Shown here: positions 50,390 to 60,800 of the stretch, one piece after another
How positions within the stretch are numbered: position 1 is the first letter of the stretch
Layout: each line of letters opens with the position of its first letter
Assembly (NCBI GenBank): GCA_035934385.1
Contig: DASYXY010000014.1
Span: 124,001 to 188,000, forward strand
Length of the DNA: 64,000 bases
Reading direction: 5' to 3'
DNA from: CF-118 sp035934385
GTDB lineage: Bacteria; Chloroflexota; Dormibacteria; Dormibacterales; Dormibacteraceae
Position numbers and translations under genes: made by a program
The notes under the pieces: generated by a model
Database searches by the model: none
What the model was told of the DNA's origin: nothing
Seen by the model: only the letters and a program-made list of their open reading frames with translations

Positions 50390-51004
50390 GTGGAAGTCAT
50401 CGAGTTCGAGCTCTTCTACGACTACACGTGCCCGTTCGTGTACAGGGCGGCGGAGATGCTCGAATCGGTGCGCGAGACGGGCGAACGACAGGTCGAGATC
50501 GCGTGGAGATACTTCTCACTCTCGCAGGTCAACTCGCGCCAGGAGCCGTCGTGGACGGTATGGGGTGCCCCGGCCTCCGAGCAAGTGCACGGACGACTCG
50601 CCTTCGCCGCCGCGGAGGCCGCGCGCCGGCAGGGTCGATTCGGCGACATCCACATGGCGCTGTTGCGTGCGCGCCACCGCGAACGCCAGAACGTCGATGA
50701 TCCCAAGGTGGTGCTGAACGTGGCGCAGCACGCGGGTCTCGACCTCGACCGATTTCAATCCGACCTGGCCGACCCGGGCATCCTGAACAACCTCGCCAAC
50801 GACCATCAAGAAGCCCGCAGCAAGCACGGTGTGTTCGGAACGCCGACGTTCGTGTTCGCGAGCGGCGCGGCCGCGTATGTCAGGCTGGCGCAGCCGCCGC
50901 TGAACGGCGACGCCGTGCGAATCCTGGACGAGATCGTCGCGATCGCGGCACGCGAGCCCGCCATCCTCGAGATCAAACGTCCGGTCAAGCCCGTCCTGGA
51001 CTGA
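50390..51004 (+). CDS. DsbA-family (FrnE-like) thioredoxin-fold protein
   Basis: 204-residue cytoplasmic protein opening EVIEFELFYDYTCPFVYRAA. The usual CxxC is reduced to a single Cys (CPFV), as in many 2-hydroxychromene isomerase/FrnE-type members. It later has SKHGVFGTPTFVFASG with the cis-Pro of the fold near residue 155. The GTG at 50390 fits the fold start; the frame is open upstream without homology. Probably a glutathione- or thiol-dependent enzyme with unknown substrate. Confidence 0.78.
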   Translation: MEVIEFELFYDYTCPFVYRAAEMLESVRETGERQVEIAWRYFSLSQVNSRQEPSWTVWGAPASEQVHGRLAFAAAEAARRQGRFGDIHMALLRARHRERQNVDDPKVVLNVAQHAGLDLDRFQSDLADPGILNNLANDHQEARSKHGVFGTPTFVFASGAAAYVRLAQPPLNGDAVRILDEIVAIAAREPAILEIKRPVKPVLD

Positions 51005-51073
51005 CTTTCTCGCGCCGTGCCAACGGGTACTTGCGGGCCGGGCGGTGTTGTCTCTTGAGGGGTACTGGAAGCG

Positions 51074-51883
51074 ATGGGCAATCGCTGGGTGGCGCCTGAC
51101 GGCGCTCCTCGAGATGACGAAGAAGACGAGACCTCGGCGCGCCGTGAAGACGTGCTTCCCGCCAGCGCGGTGGACTCGTGGCGCACGTGGCTGCTCACCG
51201 GCAACTCTGGCGTGGCCGGAGACAAAAAGCGTCTGCGCGGCTCGCATCGTGGCTTGAAGCAAATGCTCGTCGATAGCGCGGGCGACGAGTTGCCGCCATC
51301 GTGGAAACACTTCTCGCGCGCCATGGTGCGGCTGGCGATCAACGACGCCCTGAACGCGCTGCCGAGGGAACAGACGCACGTGGTGTGGCTGGCCTACTTC
51401 GGTGGCCTGTCGAATCGAGACATCGCCAAGCGCCTCGGCATCAGCGTCGGAGTCGTGCGGCGCAGGCTGAAGCTGGCGTTCGACCACGTCAGCGAGTACG
51501 TCGAGCATGGGCGTACGGCCGGCCAAAGAGCGGTATTCGTGCTGCTCGGCTGGCTGTCGCTGCAGCGATTGGTCGATTCGTGGCGGCATGTGACCGAACC
51601 GGTGAGCAACGTGGTGATGGCCGGCGCGCTGATCGCCACCGCCGCGACAGCAGCCGTGATCGTCGGATCGGCGGCGATACCGCCGGCGCTGCCGTCGACG
51701 GAGCCGGCACATATGGCGACCTCAACGGCACCGGCGGCGGCTGATGTGCAGCCGGTGCGCATCGCTGCGTCGGAGCGCTCTCTGAACAAGACGATCAGAG
51801 CGACAGCAGCAAAGGTAGTGCCGCTCGTGCCCGTTCCGACTCTGCCGCCATTGCCGCTGCCTTCTCCGCCTTCCCTTCCCTAG
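51074..51883 (+). CDS. Sigma-70 region 4-like DNA-binding protein with membrane segment
   Basis: 269-residue protein. Residues 90-150 match sigma region 4/LuxR-like HTH: LNALPREQTHVVWLAYFGGL, then SNRDIAKRLGISVGVVRRRL. A hydrophobic stretch follows near 176-198 (VMAGALIATAATAAVIVGSA), then a Ser/Pro/Ala-rich tail ending in Pro/Leu/Val repeats. No region 2 is visible, so it is not a complete sigma factor. It may be a membrane-tethered regulator with the HTH inside and the Pro-rich tail outside. It is convergent with the glycosyltransferase gene (4-base overlap). Confidence 0.65.
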   Translation: MGNRWVAPDGAPRDDEEDETSARREDVLPASAVDSWRTWLLTGNSGVAGDKKRLRGSHRGLKQMLVDSAGDELPPSWKHFSRAMVRLAINDALNALPREQTHVVWLAYFGGLSNRDIAKRLGISVGVVRRRLKLAFDHVSEYVEHGRTAGQRAVFVLLGWLSLQRLVDSWRHVTEPVSNVVMAGALIATAATAAVIVGSAAIPPALPSTEPAHMATSTAPAAADVQPVRIAASERSLNKTIRATAAKVVPLVPVPTLPPLPLPSPPSLP

Positions 51884-53373
51884 GTGTTGCGGGCGTAGAT
51901 CACGACGTCGTCGACGGTCGCTACGGGATGGTAGCTCGACGCAACGAGGTTCCGAAGCACGGGAAAGTCAACCATCGGGTATTGAGCGAAGTCGCTCCAG
52001 TTGTCGGTCGACGTGTCGATGATGAGCTGAGGGGGATTGCGCTCCAGGTCCGACTGCAGCGCCGGCCAGACGTCGGGCGCGGTGTCCCAGTTGATCGGAG
52101 GCAGGCCCGAACCGCGCGCGAATCCGCGGAGGAAACCGGGAAAGCGGCTGGACATCAGGCGATCGGACTCCACGTAGAGCGCCGGCCAATCGCCCCATAC
52201 AAAAACCCGATCGCCAGGATTCGTGTGCGTGCGGATGTATTCGGCCACCTGCTCGTGCTGTGCGATGGGAGGACTCCAGTCGTAAGTGAGCGGGTCGGCA
52301 CCAAAGTTGAAGCTCGTCCATCCTGCGGCCGGAACGATGACCCCGAGCAGGACGATGGCCGCCACCCAGCGTCGCACCTGAGTCTTCAGCGCGCGATCGA
52401 TCGCAAGCGCGGCCAGCAGCGCGAGTGGCGCCATCACCTGGATGAAGTAGTGCCACGACCAATGACCGCCGGCGAGGGCGCCCACGAATGATGTGACGAG
52501 CCAAGCGACGGCCAGCTTTTCGGCGGGCCACAGCGATCGCCATCGTGCGACGACCGACCCGGCGGCCACCCAGAGAACGATCGTGCTGACGACGAACGGG
52601 ACGAGGCTGCTCTCGGAGCGGGCCAGCAAGATGCCGGGGCTCCAGTTGCCCGCCGCGTACCCCGCCAGCGTCTCCACCGTCCAGCGCCAGAACCCTGGAA
52701 GCGAACCCGTGAGCGCCAGGATCGCCGCGCCGGCGGCCACGCCGGCCGCAATCCCCGCGGCAAAACGAATGCCGGCGCCCACGCGCGCGCCGCGCGCCTC
52801 GAGCAAGAGTAAGCCCACCGGAAGCATCAGCACCTCGGCCGCGGCGACCTGCTTGAACGCGCCGGCGACCACCATCAACAGCCCCGACCAGAGCCACTGC
52901 CGGCGCAGCATCAGCAGGAATGCGGCGGTCAGTGGCAGCGTCATGAACAGCTCGGTGTTGGCGGCCAGCAGGCGTGGGTTGCCGGTCGCCGTCAGCAGCC
53001 CGTAAAAGGTCGCGGCCAGCAGGCCGGCGCGATCGCCGGAGATCGACCGCCCGATGACGAACAGCAAAGCGCAGGTCGCCACTGTCACCACCAGGCCGAC
53101 GATGTGTACCGCGGTCATCTGGTACGTGCCGAACAAATCGAAGGTTGCGGCGTAGGTCCAGAAGATCCCTGGCGGCTTGTTGTCGACCCCGCCGTTGCCG
53201 TACAGGGTCGCGCCCTCGTTGAGGAGTGCAGCGATCGAGGCGTACACGGCCTCGTCGCCATCGAGCAGTCGATGGGCGAAGGCGGGTAGGTGGACAATGA
53301 GAACGGCCACGGAGGCCGCCAACGCCATGGCCGGCAATCGACCTGCCGCCTCATGCCTCACCGCCGTGGCCAT
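51880..53373 (-). CDS. Glycosyltransferase family 39-like membrane protein
   Basis: 497-residue multi-spanning protein of the ArnT/PMT (GT39/GT-C) kind. The first periplasmic loop HRLLDGDEAVYASIAALLNE near residue 35 has the conserved Asp-Glu acidic site. About ten membrane segments follow, and the last 120 residues form an exposed domain. It would transfer a lipid-linked sugar outside the membrane; the acceptor is unknown. It is divergent from a second membrane glycosyltransferase at 53413. Confidence 0.82.
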   Translation of the reverse strand: MATAVRHEAAGRLPAMALAASVAVLIVHLPAFAHRLLDGDEAVYASIAALLNEGATLYGNGGVDNKPPGIFWTYAATFDLFGTYQMTAVHIVGLVVTVATCALLFVIGRSISGDRAGLLAATFYGLLTATGNPRLLAANTELFMTLPLTAAFLLMLRRQWLWSGLLMVVAGAFKQVAAAEVLMLPVGLLLLEARGARVGAGIRFAAGIAAGVAAGAAILALTGSLPGFWRWTVETLAGYAAGNWSPGILLARSESSLVPFVVSTIVLWVAAGSVVARWRSLWPAEKLAVAWLVTSFVGALAGGHWSWHYFIQVMAPLALLAALAIDRALKTQVRRWVAAIVLLGVIVPAAGWTSFNFGADPLTYDWSPPIAQHEQVAEYIRTHTNPGDRVFVWGDWPALYVESDRLMSSRFPGFLRGFARGSGLPPINWDTAPDVWPALQSDLERNPPQLIIDTSTDNWSDFAQYPMVDFPVLRNLVASSYHPVATVDDVVIYARNT

Positions 53374-53412
53374 GGGTTCTGACTATATGCGCGGGTTTCG
53401 TGGGGAAGGCTG

Positions 53413-54612
53413 GTGCGACTCTTTGCAGGATCTCGTGCCGTGGTGAGGCTGCGCGTCCCGGCAGCTGCCCTGCTGGTGGCGGCCTCCCTGTACGTGATGG
53501 CGATCGACTTGCTACGCATGCCGAACGGGAGGCTGCGCGGCCAGACGTGGGCGGGCGTCGACTTTCACACTTACTTCGCGGCGGCGCTCGTCGGCGTGCA
53601 GCATGGATGGGCGGAGATCTACGACCAGGGCCTCGTCAAGTCGGTCGAGGGCGACCTGGTGCCCAGGCAGTTCACGCAGCCCTTTCTCAGCCCGCCGGTC
53701 GACTCGTGGCTGGCCGCTCCGTTCACGGCGCTGCCCTATGGCGCTGCCCTGGCGCTCTGGACCTCGGCGCTGCTGCTCGCGCTGGTGCTTGCGCTCGGAT
53801 GGACCACCTCATATCGCGGGCCGGCGCGCATCGCCGCCGTGGCGGTGGCGATCACACCCTGGTGGGTGCTGCTCGCGGTCTACGTCGGTCAGATAGTGCC
53901 CCTGGTGGCGGCGGCGATCATCGTGGCGTGGCGGCTTGTGAAAGAGGACAGGGACATCGCCGCGGGCGTGGTGCTTTCCGTGCTGGCGGTCAAGCCGAAC
54001 ACCGCGTTGCTCGTGCCCCTTGTGCTGCTGGCGGCCGGCCGCTGGCGGGCGTGCGCGGCGTGCGCGGCAGCCTCGGTGCTGGTCGCGGGCTTGAGCATCC
54101 AGGCGCTCGGCCTGGACGGAGTCAACGACTACGTCGGCTCTTTGAACCCTCTTCCGCGCGGCGCGACCGCCTTGACGTTGGGTGGTGCGTTCGGCCTTGC
54201 AGGAACTGCCGCGATGGTTGTGCGCGCGGGCGTCGTGCTCGCGGCGCTGGTCGCGGCGGGTTCGCAGCGAGGACGGCCGGGGCTGGCGATGGCGATCGGC
54301 GCTGTCGCGTCCCTGCTGACCGCGCCGTATCTCCACAATTCCGACCTCTGCGTGCTCGTCGCCGCCGGGTGGATGGTGTGGCACGAGGCTCCGGTCTGGA
54401 GGCCTGCGCTGGTGACGATGCTGGTGGCCGCGTCTCCGGTCCTGCAGCAGCTCAACCTCGGCACATCTCTGCACGGATGGGTGCATATCGAGGCGGCGCT
54501 TTTCGCCGGACTCGTCCTCACCGCCGTGCTGACCCGCCAGCTCGACAGCCGTTCGATCGACGCCGGCGCCTTAACAGGGCGGGCTGAATTCGGCAGGCAA
54601 GCCACCGCATAA
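53413..54612 (+). CDS. Glycosyltransferase family 87-like membrane protein (DUF2029)
   Basis: 399-residue membrane protein with about ten hydrophobic segments. The first external loop VDFHTYFAAALVGVQHGWAE, with the nearby QPFLSPP segment, is typical of GT87 polyprenol-phosphate sugar-dependent mannosyltransferases. The GTG start at 53413 is the first good one. Its promoter region is the 39-base gap shared with the divergent GT39-like gene. It probably works on cell-envelope glycans. Confidence 0.8.
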   Translation: MRLFAGSRAVVRLRVPAAALLVAASLYVMAIDLLRMPNGRLRGQTWAGVDFHTYFAAALVGVQHGWAEIYDQGLVKSVEGDLVPRQFTQPFLSPPVDSWLAAPFTALPYGAALALWTSALLLALVLALGWTTSYRGPARIAAVAVAITPWWVLLAVYVGQIVPLVAAAIIVAWRLVKEDRDIAAGVVLSVLAVKPNTALLVPLVLLAAGRWRACAACAAASVLVAGLSIQALGLDGVNDYVGSLNPLPRGATALTLGGAFGLAGTAAMVVRAGVVLAALVAAGSQRGRPGLAMAIGAVASLLTAPYLHNSDLCVLVAAGWMVWHEAPVWRPALVTMLVAASPVLQQLNLGTSLHGWVHIEAALFAGLVLTAVLTRQLDSRSIDAGALTGRAEFGRQATA

Positions 54613-54630
54613 TCGGGTGGCCCGGCCACC
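54608..54630 (+). promoter_or_regulatory. Possible promoter and hairpin before the helicase-nuclease operon
   Basis: CATAAT at 54608-54613 could be a -10. GGTGGC (54616-54621) and GCCACC (54625-54630) form a short hairpin with a 3-base loop, followed by GGGGAG and the TTG start at 54646. The hairpin could sit in the 5' leader and affect translation. No U-run follows, so it is a poor terminator for the gene upstream. Confidence 0.3.
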
Positions 54631-54645
54631 ATCCCAGGGGAGTCA

Positions 54646-57600
54646 TTGCCACTCGACATACGCAACATCCACGGCCCGCTGCGGGTTCTCGCCGGACCGG
54701 GCACCGGCAAAACCCATCTGCTCGTCGATCTCTACGAACAGGCCGTCCGATCGGGTGAGGCCGACCGCAGCCAGATCCTCGTCCTGACCTTCTCGACCGG
54801 AGCAGCCGGCGAGCTCGCGAGCCGGATCGAGGCTCGCCTGCAGGACGACTACGGCGAGGTATGGATCTCGACGTTTCACAGCTTCTGCCTGCGCCTGTGG
54901 CGCGAGTGGCGGCCCGACCCGAAGCGCTTGCAGCTCAACGGCCTGCAGGAGACGATGGTGATGAGGCAGGTGCTGTCCGAGCTGGATCCTTCGGTGCTCG
55001 GCGCTCTTGCCGGCGTGAGGCGATCGGAAGCATTCGCGCGCGACCTTCTGAACTTCGTTTCGCTGATGAAGCAGAACCTCGTGCATCCGTCGGCTCTGCT
55101 GCTCGCGGCCGAATCCAGCGCCAGCGCGCGTCTGCAATCACTGGCGGTTGTCTACCAGGCGTACCAGCAGCGCCTGGAGGCCGGCCGCATGGTCGACTTC
55201 CGCGACCTGATCATGGGCGCGGTCGGCCTGCTTTCCTCCGACGCGCGCCTTCTCGAGCGAATGCGCACGAAATTCCGCCTTGTGTTGGTAGACGAATTCC
55301 AGGACGTCGATCCAGCTCAGTTCGCGCTGCTGCGCATGCTGGCGCCGCCGGAGTCTCGCCCGCGGTTGGTGGTCGTGGGGGATCCAGACCAATCGATCTA
55401 CGGATTCCGCGGCACGGTGCCGCGGCTGCTCAGCGTCGACTTCGCACGCGTTTACGGCGGCGAGACGGTGACGCTCGCCGAGTGCCGGCGGTGCGCGCAG
55501 GAGGTCCTCGACGCGGGTGAACGCTTGCTGGTGGCGACGCAGGGTCCGCGCGCGCCGCGCACGCTCCGCGAAGCGCGCGACATTCATCCCGCGCCACCGG
55601 CGATGGTGGTCGGGCGCGAAAGCGACGCGGTCGACGAGGCGTTCTTCTGTGCGCGTGAGATCAAACGCCTGCTCGCGACATCGCGCGACGTGGCGCCGGG
55701 CGACATCGCCATCCTCCTGCGAAGCACCACGGCGCTGGGCGCGCCGTACGAGGAGGCCCTGCGCGCGCTTGGCGTGCCCTTCGAAGTCAGGGGGCTGGGC
55801 GCGGGCGCGCGCAATGAGGTCGTGCGCTTCCTTTATGGATATCTCGATTCGCTACGTCGACCGGACGACGCCGGCGCGTTCCAGGCGTCGCTGGCCTCGA
55901 CGCTCGGCCCGGTGCGGCCGGCGACCCTGAGCCGCCTTCGAGCGCACGCGTACGAGCGCGGCCGCCCCCTACTGCGGGTGATGAAGCGACTGATGGCCTT
56001 CCTTGCGGCCAGAGACCAGGGCCGAGAGGAAGAGGAAGGCTCCAAGCCGCCCGACTACCTCGAGTTCCTGACGGAGGACGAGATCGCCAACCTGCGCGCT
56101 GCGATGGAGGCCCGGGATCGGATGCTCCGCGAGGCGGAGCGCCTGCCGATCGCGGCCCTGGCCTACCAGGCGCTCATCACCGACGGAGCGATCCGCCCGC
56201 TCCTCGAGATGGACCTGGTCGAGGAGGAGCGCGTGGAGGCGATGTCCAACCTGCGCGCCGCGATCGAAGGGCTCGAGGGCGTCGAGGACGTATTCGAGCG
56301 GCTGCACGGCCGCAAGCCATTGCTTGCCGACCTGCCCGGTCCGATCGGCGCCCTCCTCGCCGCCGCCTCCGACGACACCGAAGCTGTGGCCGCCACTGGG
56401 GACGCGGTCCAGATCATGACCGTCCACCAGGCCAAGGGCCTGCAGTTCGAGTACGTCTTCTGTGCGGGTTTCGCTCACGGCCTGTTTCCGGTATCCGCGC
56501 GTCCTCATCCACTTCTCGACGATGCCGACCGCGCGTGGCTGGAGGCTTTCAAGGTCGGCTTCATGCCGTCGTGGCCATCTGATCCCGACGGTCACGCCGC
56601 CGAGGAGGCGCGGCTCGCCTACGTCGCGCTGACCCGCGCGAGGAGGCGGGTGCACATCACCTACGCGGATTCGTACCTGCGCCAGGCGGGGCCTTCGGTT
56701 TTCCTTGACCTGGCCTCGCCGGTGGCTGAGGTGCTGGAGCTCTCGCGCGCCTCGACCAGGCTCGAGCCGGCGAGCCTTCTGCTGGCGCGTGAGGCCGAGG
56801 TGATGATCGCGTCGACGCGCGCTCACCTCGACCCGCTCGCAAGCGAACGCGCCAGGTCGCTCGGCCTCGACGTCGCATTCCTGTCGGACCCCCAGGCCGG
56901 CGAGCCCTTCGAGCCCTACGGCGGTGATCGCAACCCGATCGCGGTCGAGATCTCGCACTTCAGCCCGACCACGCTCAACGACTACCTGAAGTGCCCGCGC
57001 CTCTACTGGTACAACCATCACCCCGGCCTGGTCGCGGAGCCGCGATCAGTGCTGATGGAGCGGGGCGGCTTCCTGCACGAGGTGCTCGAGGACTTCCACG
57101 CGCTCGAACCTGAATGGCGGCCGCTCGACGCTGAGAAGCAGCGGGAATGGCTCGACCAGACCCTGCAGCGACACCTCGACGGCTACCTGTCGCGGATGGA
57201 GGGCGTGCTCGATCGCAGGCGCGAGGAGCACCAGGTGCGCAACGTGCTCGGCAACTACATCCGGTTCGCCACGGGCCTGCAGCGCGTTCGGCGCCTCGGC
57301 ACAGTGGCGCTGGAAAAGCGATTCCACCTCCAACTCGACGGCGTTGAGATCGTGGGCAAGATCGACCGTGTCAACGACGTGGGCGACGGCCAGGTCGAGG
57401 TGGTCGACTACAAGACGGGCGCCGGCAAGAGCATGCGCTGGGCTTATGAGTCCTACTTCGGGCCCGAGCTGTACGACGTGCAGCTCGCCCTCTACTACAT
57501 GGCATGTCGTTACGGCTTCGACGACGATGGCAATCCGCTCGGATTCAGGCCGCGGTTTCTGTCGCTCTGGTATCCGAAGGAATGGGTCTGGGGCTCGATC

Positions 57601-57834
57601 CGCGAGGTCATCTTCAGCGTCGGCCAGCCCGCGGGCCTCAAGGAATATCGCGAGCGCCTGCTCAGCGACGAGGACCTCGAGCGCAGCCGGTCGACCGTGA
57701 TGGCCGCGATCGCGCGCATCCAGGCGGGCCGTTTCGAACCCGCGCCGCGCGATCTCGCAGGCACCTGTGTGAGCCGGTACTCGAACTGCCCGCATGCGTC
57801 GATATGCCCGTACGGGGGACAGCCGCCCGAATGA
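54646..57834 (+). CDS. UvrD-like helicase with C-terminal RecB-type nuclease (AdnAB-type, first subunit)
   Basis: 1062-residue DNA repair motor-nuclease. Walker A VLAGPGTGKTH at residues 15-25, motif II LVLVDEFQDVDP near 220, motif III GDPDQSIYGFRG near 246, motif V VHQAKGLQFEYVF near 595 and motif VI YVALTRARRRV near 663. The C-terminal nuclease has GKIDRVND near 904 and VVDYKTG near 922, with an Fe-S cluster set by Cys in LKCPRLYWY near 783 and CVSRYSNCPHASICPY at the end. The N-terminus starts right at Walker A, without the usual Q-motif helix. Coupled by ATGA to a second helicase-nuclease, so the pair resembles mycobacterial AdnAB for double-strand break resection. Confidence 0.88.
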   Translation: MPLDIRNIHGPLRVLAGPGTGKTHLLVDLYEQAVRSGEADRSQILVLTFSTGAAGELASRIEARLQDDYGEVWISTFHSFCLRLWREWRPDPKRLQLNGLQETMVMRQVLSELDPSVLGALAGVRRSEAFARDLLNFVSLMKQNLVHPSALLLAAESSASARLQSLAVVYQAYQQRLEAGRMVDFRDLIMGAVGLLSSDARLLERMRTKFRLVLVDEFQDVDPAQFALLRMLAPPESRPRLVVVGDPDQSIYGFRGTVPRLLSVDFARVYGGETVTLAECRRCAQEVLDAGERLLVATQGPRAPRTLREARDIHPAPPAMVVGRESDAVDEAFFCAREIKRLLATSRDVAPGDIAILLRSTTALGAPYEEALRALGVPFEVRGLGAGARNEVVRFLYGYLDSLRRPDDAGAFQASLASTLGPVRPATLSRLRAHAYERGRPLLRVMKRLMAFLAARDQGREEEEGSKPPDYLEFLTEDEIANLRAAMEARDRMLREAERLPIAALAYQALITDGAIRPLLEMDLVEEERVEAMSNLRAAIEGLEGVEDVFERLHGRKPLLADLPGPIGALLAAASDDTEAVAATGDAVQIMTVHQAKGLQFEYVFCAGFAHGLFPVSARPHPLLDDADRAWLEAFKVGFMPSWPSDPDGHAAEEARLAYVALTRARRRVHITYADSYLRQAGPSVFLDLASPVAEVLELSRASTRLEPASLLLAREAEVMIASTRAHLDPLASERARSLGLDVAFLSDPQAGEPFEPYGGDRNPIAVEISHFSPTTLNDYLKCPRLYWYNHHPGLVAEPRSVLMERGGFLHEVLEDFHALEPEWRPLDAEKQREWLDQTLQRHLDGYLSRMEGVLDRRREEHQVRNVLGNYIRFATGLQRVRRLGTVALEKRFHLQLDGVEIVGKIDRVNDVGDGQVEVVDYKTGAGKSMRWAYESYFGPELYDVQLALYYMACRYGFDDDGNPLGFRPRFLSLWYPKEWVWGSIREVIFSVGQPAGLKEYRERLLSDEDLERSRSTVMAAIARIQAGRFEPAPRDLAGTCVSRYSNCPHASICPYGGQPPE

Positions 57835-60800
57835 GTCAGCTGGTCACGTCGCTGAGCGCGGAGCAAGCAGCAGCGGCGCATGCAGGCCCTGACGGCGCGT
57901 TCCTCATCGCGGCCGGCCCGGGAACGGGCAAGACCTACACCGCGACCGAGCGGTTCTGCTGGCTCGTCGAGCAGGGCGTGCCGCCCGACCGGATCCTTGC
58001 CGTCACCTTCAACGACCGCGCCGCGGACGAGCTGCGCGAGCGCATCACCGCCGAGCTTGCCCGCAGACGCCCCGAACTTGGCGCCCAGGTGATGGACGGC
58101 GCGTGGATCGGCACGTTCCACGGCACGTGTGCGCGACTGCTCGAAGAATTTGCGTATCTGGTCGGCGCGCCACGCGAGCTGCGCGTGCTCGATGACGCCG
58201 GCCAGCGTCTGTTCGAGCAGGCGCTGATCACGAAGCTCAGCAGCGGCACCGCCGCTCCACTCGACCCGGACTCGTTCGTGGCGCTGAGCGTCGAGGAGCT
58301 GGACGAGCTGCTGCGGCTCGGACTCCGCTTCGTCCTGAAGTTGAAGGGTCGCGGGATCAGGCCAGACCAGTTCCACAGGCGCGCGCACGAGCTGCACCAG
58401 CACCACTGGCCCGGCTTGCCGGAAACCAACGGCGAGCAGCAGGGTGGCAATCCGAACCTGGCCGCTCGCGCGGAGCGCGAGGCCATCGACGTGCTCCACC
58501 TCATCTACCGCACGTATGAGGAATCACTGGCAGAGGCAGGACTGCGGGACTTCGACGACCTGATCCTTGCGGTCATCGACGCCGTCGAGCGCGTGCCCGA
58601 ATTTCGAGCGCGCTGCCGCGAGAGATTCCGTTACCTGCTCGTCGATGAGTTCCAGGACACGAATCGCATCCAGCTCGACCTGATCCGCCTGCTTTCGGCG
58701 GAAGGCTTCGGCAACGTATCGGCGGTCGGCGACGCGAAGCAGTCGATCTACGGCTGGCGCGACGCCGAGATCGAGAACATCCGCAGCCGCTTCGGCGGCC
58801 GGCGCCTTCCACTCACCCACAACCGGCGGTCGTACCAGGAGATCCTCGACTGCGCGACGGATTTCATCCGCCGCGACCCCGATTTCGAAACCGAGCCCGA
58901 GCTGGTGGCCACGCGAGGCCCCGGCGGCAGGTCGGTGACGGTGCTCATGGCCCCCGACTCTAGGACCGAAGCGCGATCGGTGGCGGAGTCGATCCGCCGC
59001 CTGCACAGGTCGGGCCGCAAGCTCTCGGACATCGCGATCCTCTCGCACTCCGTGCGCATGCTCCCGCGCGAGTTCGAAGACGAGCTCCGCCGCCAGGGCA
59101 TCCCTTACCTGACGAGCGGAGGGTCGGGCTTCTTCGACCGGCAGGAGATAAAGGATGTGCTGGGCCTTGTTCGCCTGACGGAGAACCCGATGGACGACGG
59201 CGCGCTGGTGCGTGTGCTCCAGGGTCCGATCGTCCGGCTCGACGACCGCGCGCTGTACAAGCTGGCGTCGCGACGCTTCGAGCGCAGGGGCATGCGGCTG
59301 CGTGACTGCTTCGAGGAGTCGCGGCGCGAGGGGTTTCCGGAGATGTCTTCACGTGTTGCCGAGCAGGCAGCGGCGCTGATTGCGATCACCGACCGGCTCG
59401 GAGGCATGCGTGACGCGTTGACCGTCGCCGACATCCTCAACCGTCTGCTCGAGGAGTCCGGTTACCTGCGGTGGGCGGAGCTGCGCGCGCAGCGCGACGG
59501 AAGCCCCCGCGCGCTGCTGAACCTGCGCAAGGTCTTCCAGCTTGCCGCCTTCTTCGAGCGCGACCTCGTGCTCGCGGGCATCGGCGACTTTGTGCGCCAT
59601 CTAGACCAGGTCATCGACGCCGACCTGCCTGTGGGCGAGGCGCTGGAGCGGATCGCGACCGCGGACGCGGTGTCGCTGCTCACCATTCACGCGGCCAAAG
59701 GACTCGAGTTTCCGGTCGTGTTCCTGGTCAACCTCCGCCCGCCCCGGCCTCGCGACACCGAGCGGCTGTTCTTCGATCCGGACGGCCTCGGCTTCGTCAT
59801 GAAGAACTGGCGCGGAGAGAAGCACCCGCGTTACGTCGCGACGTCGCCTGGCGCACCTGCCGTTGCGCTGGCGACCGGCGAGCGGCGCCGGGTTGTCTAC
59901 GTGGGTCTCACGCGGGCCAAGGACGAGCTCTACGTCACCGCCACGCGGGAGGAGCAGACAACGGCAGAGGTCGAGGTCGGCGACCACGACCATTTCGCCG
60001 AGATAGTGAGCTGGGCGCTCGCCCACGCCGAAGAGGCGACCGTGGTCGAGGCCGAGCAGCTGGAGCTGCCCGCGATCGAGCCTTCAGGCGAGGCGCAGAA
60101 CGGCGCAGCCGCGATGGTGGCGGAGATTTTCGACAGCTACGAGCTCGTGCGCCCTCGCGCCGAGGACGCGAAGCCGCGCGTGGCGCCGGAGCCAGAGCTG
60201 AGCTTTTCCGACGTGCACGACTTCGAGCTGTGCCCGGTGCGCTATCGATTCCGACGCGTGTGGGGTACGCCCGCTCCCCCCGACGAGCTCCTCAACCGCG
60301 CTGCTCGCGATTCGCGCTCGAGCGAGCTCGGCGCCGCAGTGCACGCGGCCCTGGCTGCCTGGCATGCCGCCGGTCCGGACGCCGACCTCCACGCGTTGTA
60401 TGCCGGACCCGAGGCGGGCGTCGCCATGCTGGAGCGTTACGCGGCGCATCCTCTGGCGCGCGCACGGACGCTTGGCGTCGAGCTCGAGTTCAACTTGCGA
60501 CTCGCCGGGGCACGGATCCGAGGACTCGTGGACCGCGTGTGCGAGCTGGACGGCCGCACGATCCTTATCGACTACAAGACCAACACCTCACTGGATGAGA
60601 AGCTCCGCGATGCGTACTCGCTTCAGCTCCGGCTGTATCGCGTCGCCGCCGGCCGCGGCCTGCTGCTAGGCGGCACGTCTCCCGACCTGGTGCTGTTCGA
60701 CATGCGGCGAGGTGAGGCGATCAGCGTCACGCCCGACGACGCTGCGGTGCACGAACGGGTGGGGGCCGCAGTGAGCAAGATCGCCGCTCGTGACTTCGCG

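Noticed and set aside
51074..51883. ECF sigma factor
   Set aside because: No region 2 is present before the region 4-like helix-turn-helix, and a membrane segment follows it.
54616..54630. Hairpin after the GT87-like gene as a terminator
   Set aside because: The stem is only six base pairs and no U-run follows; a 5' leader structure is as likely.
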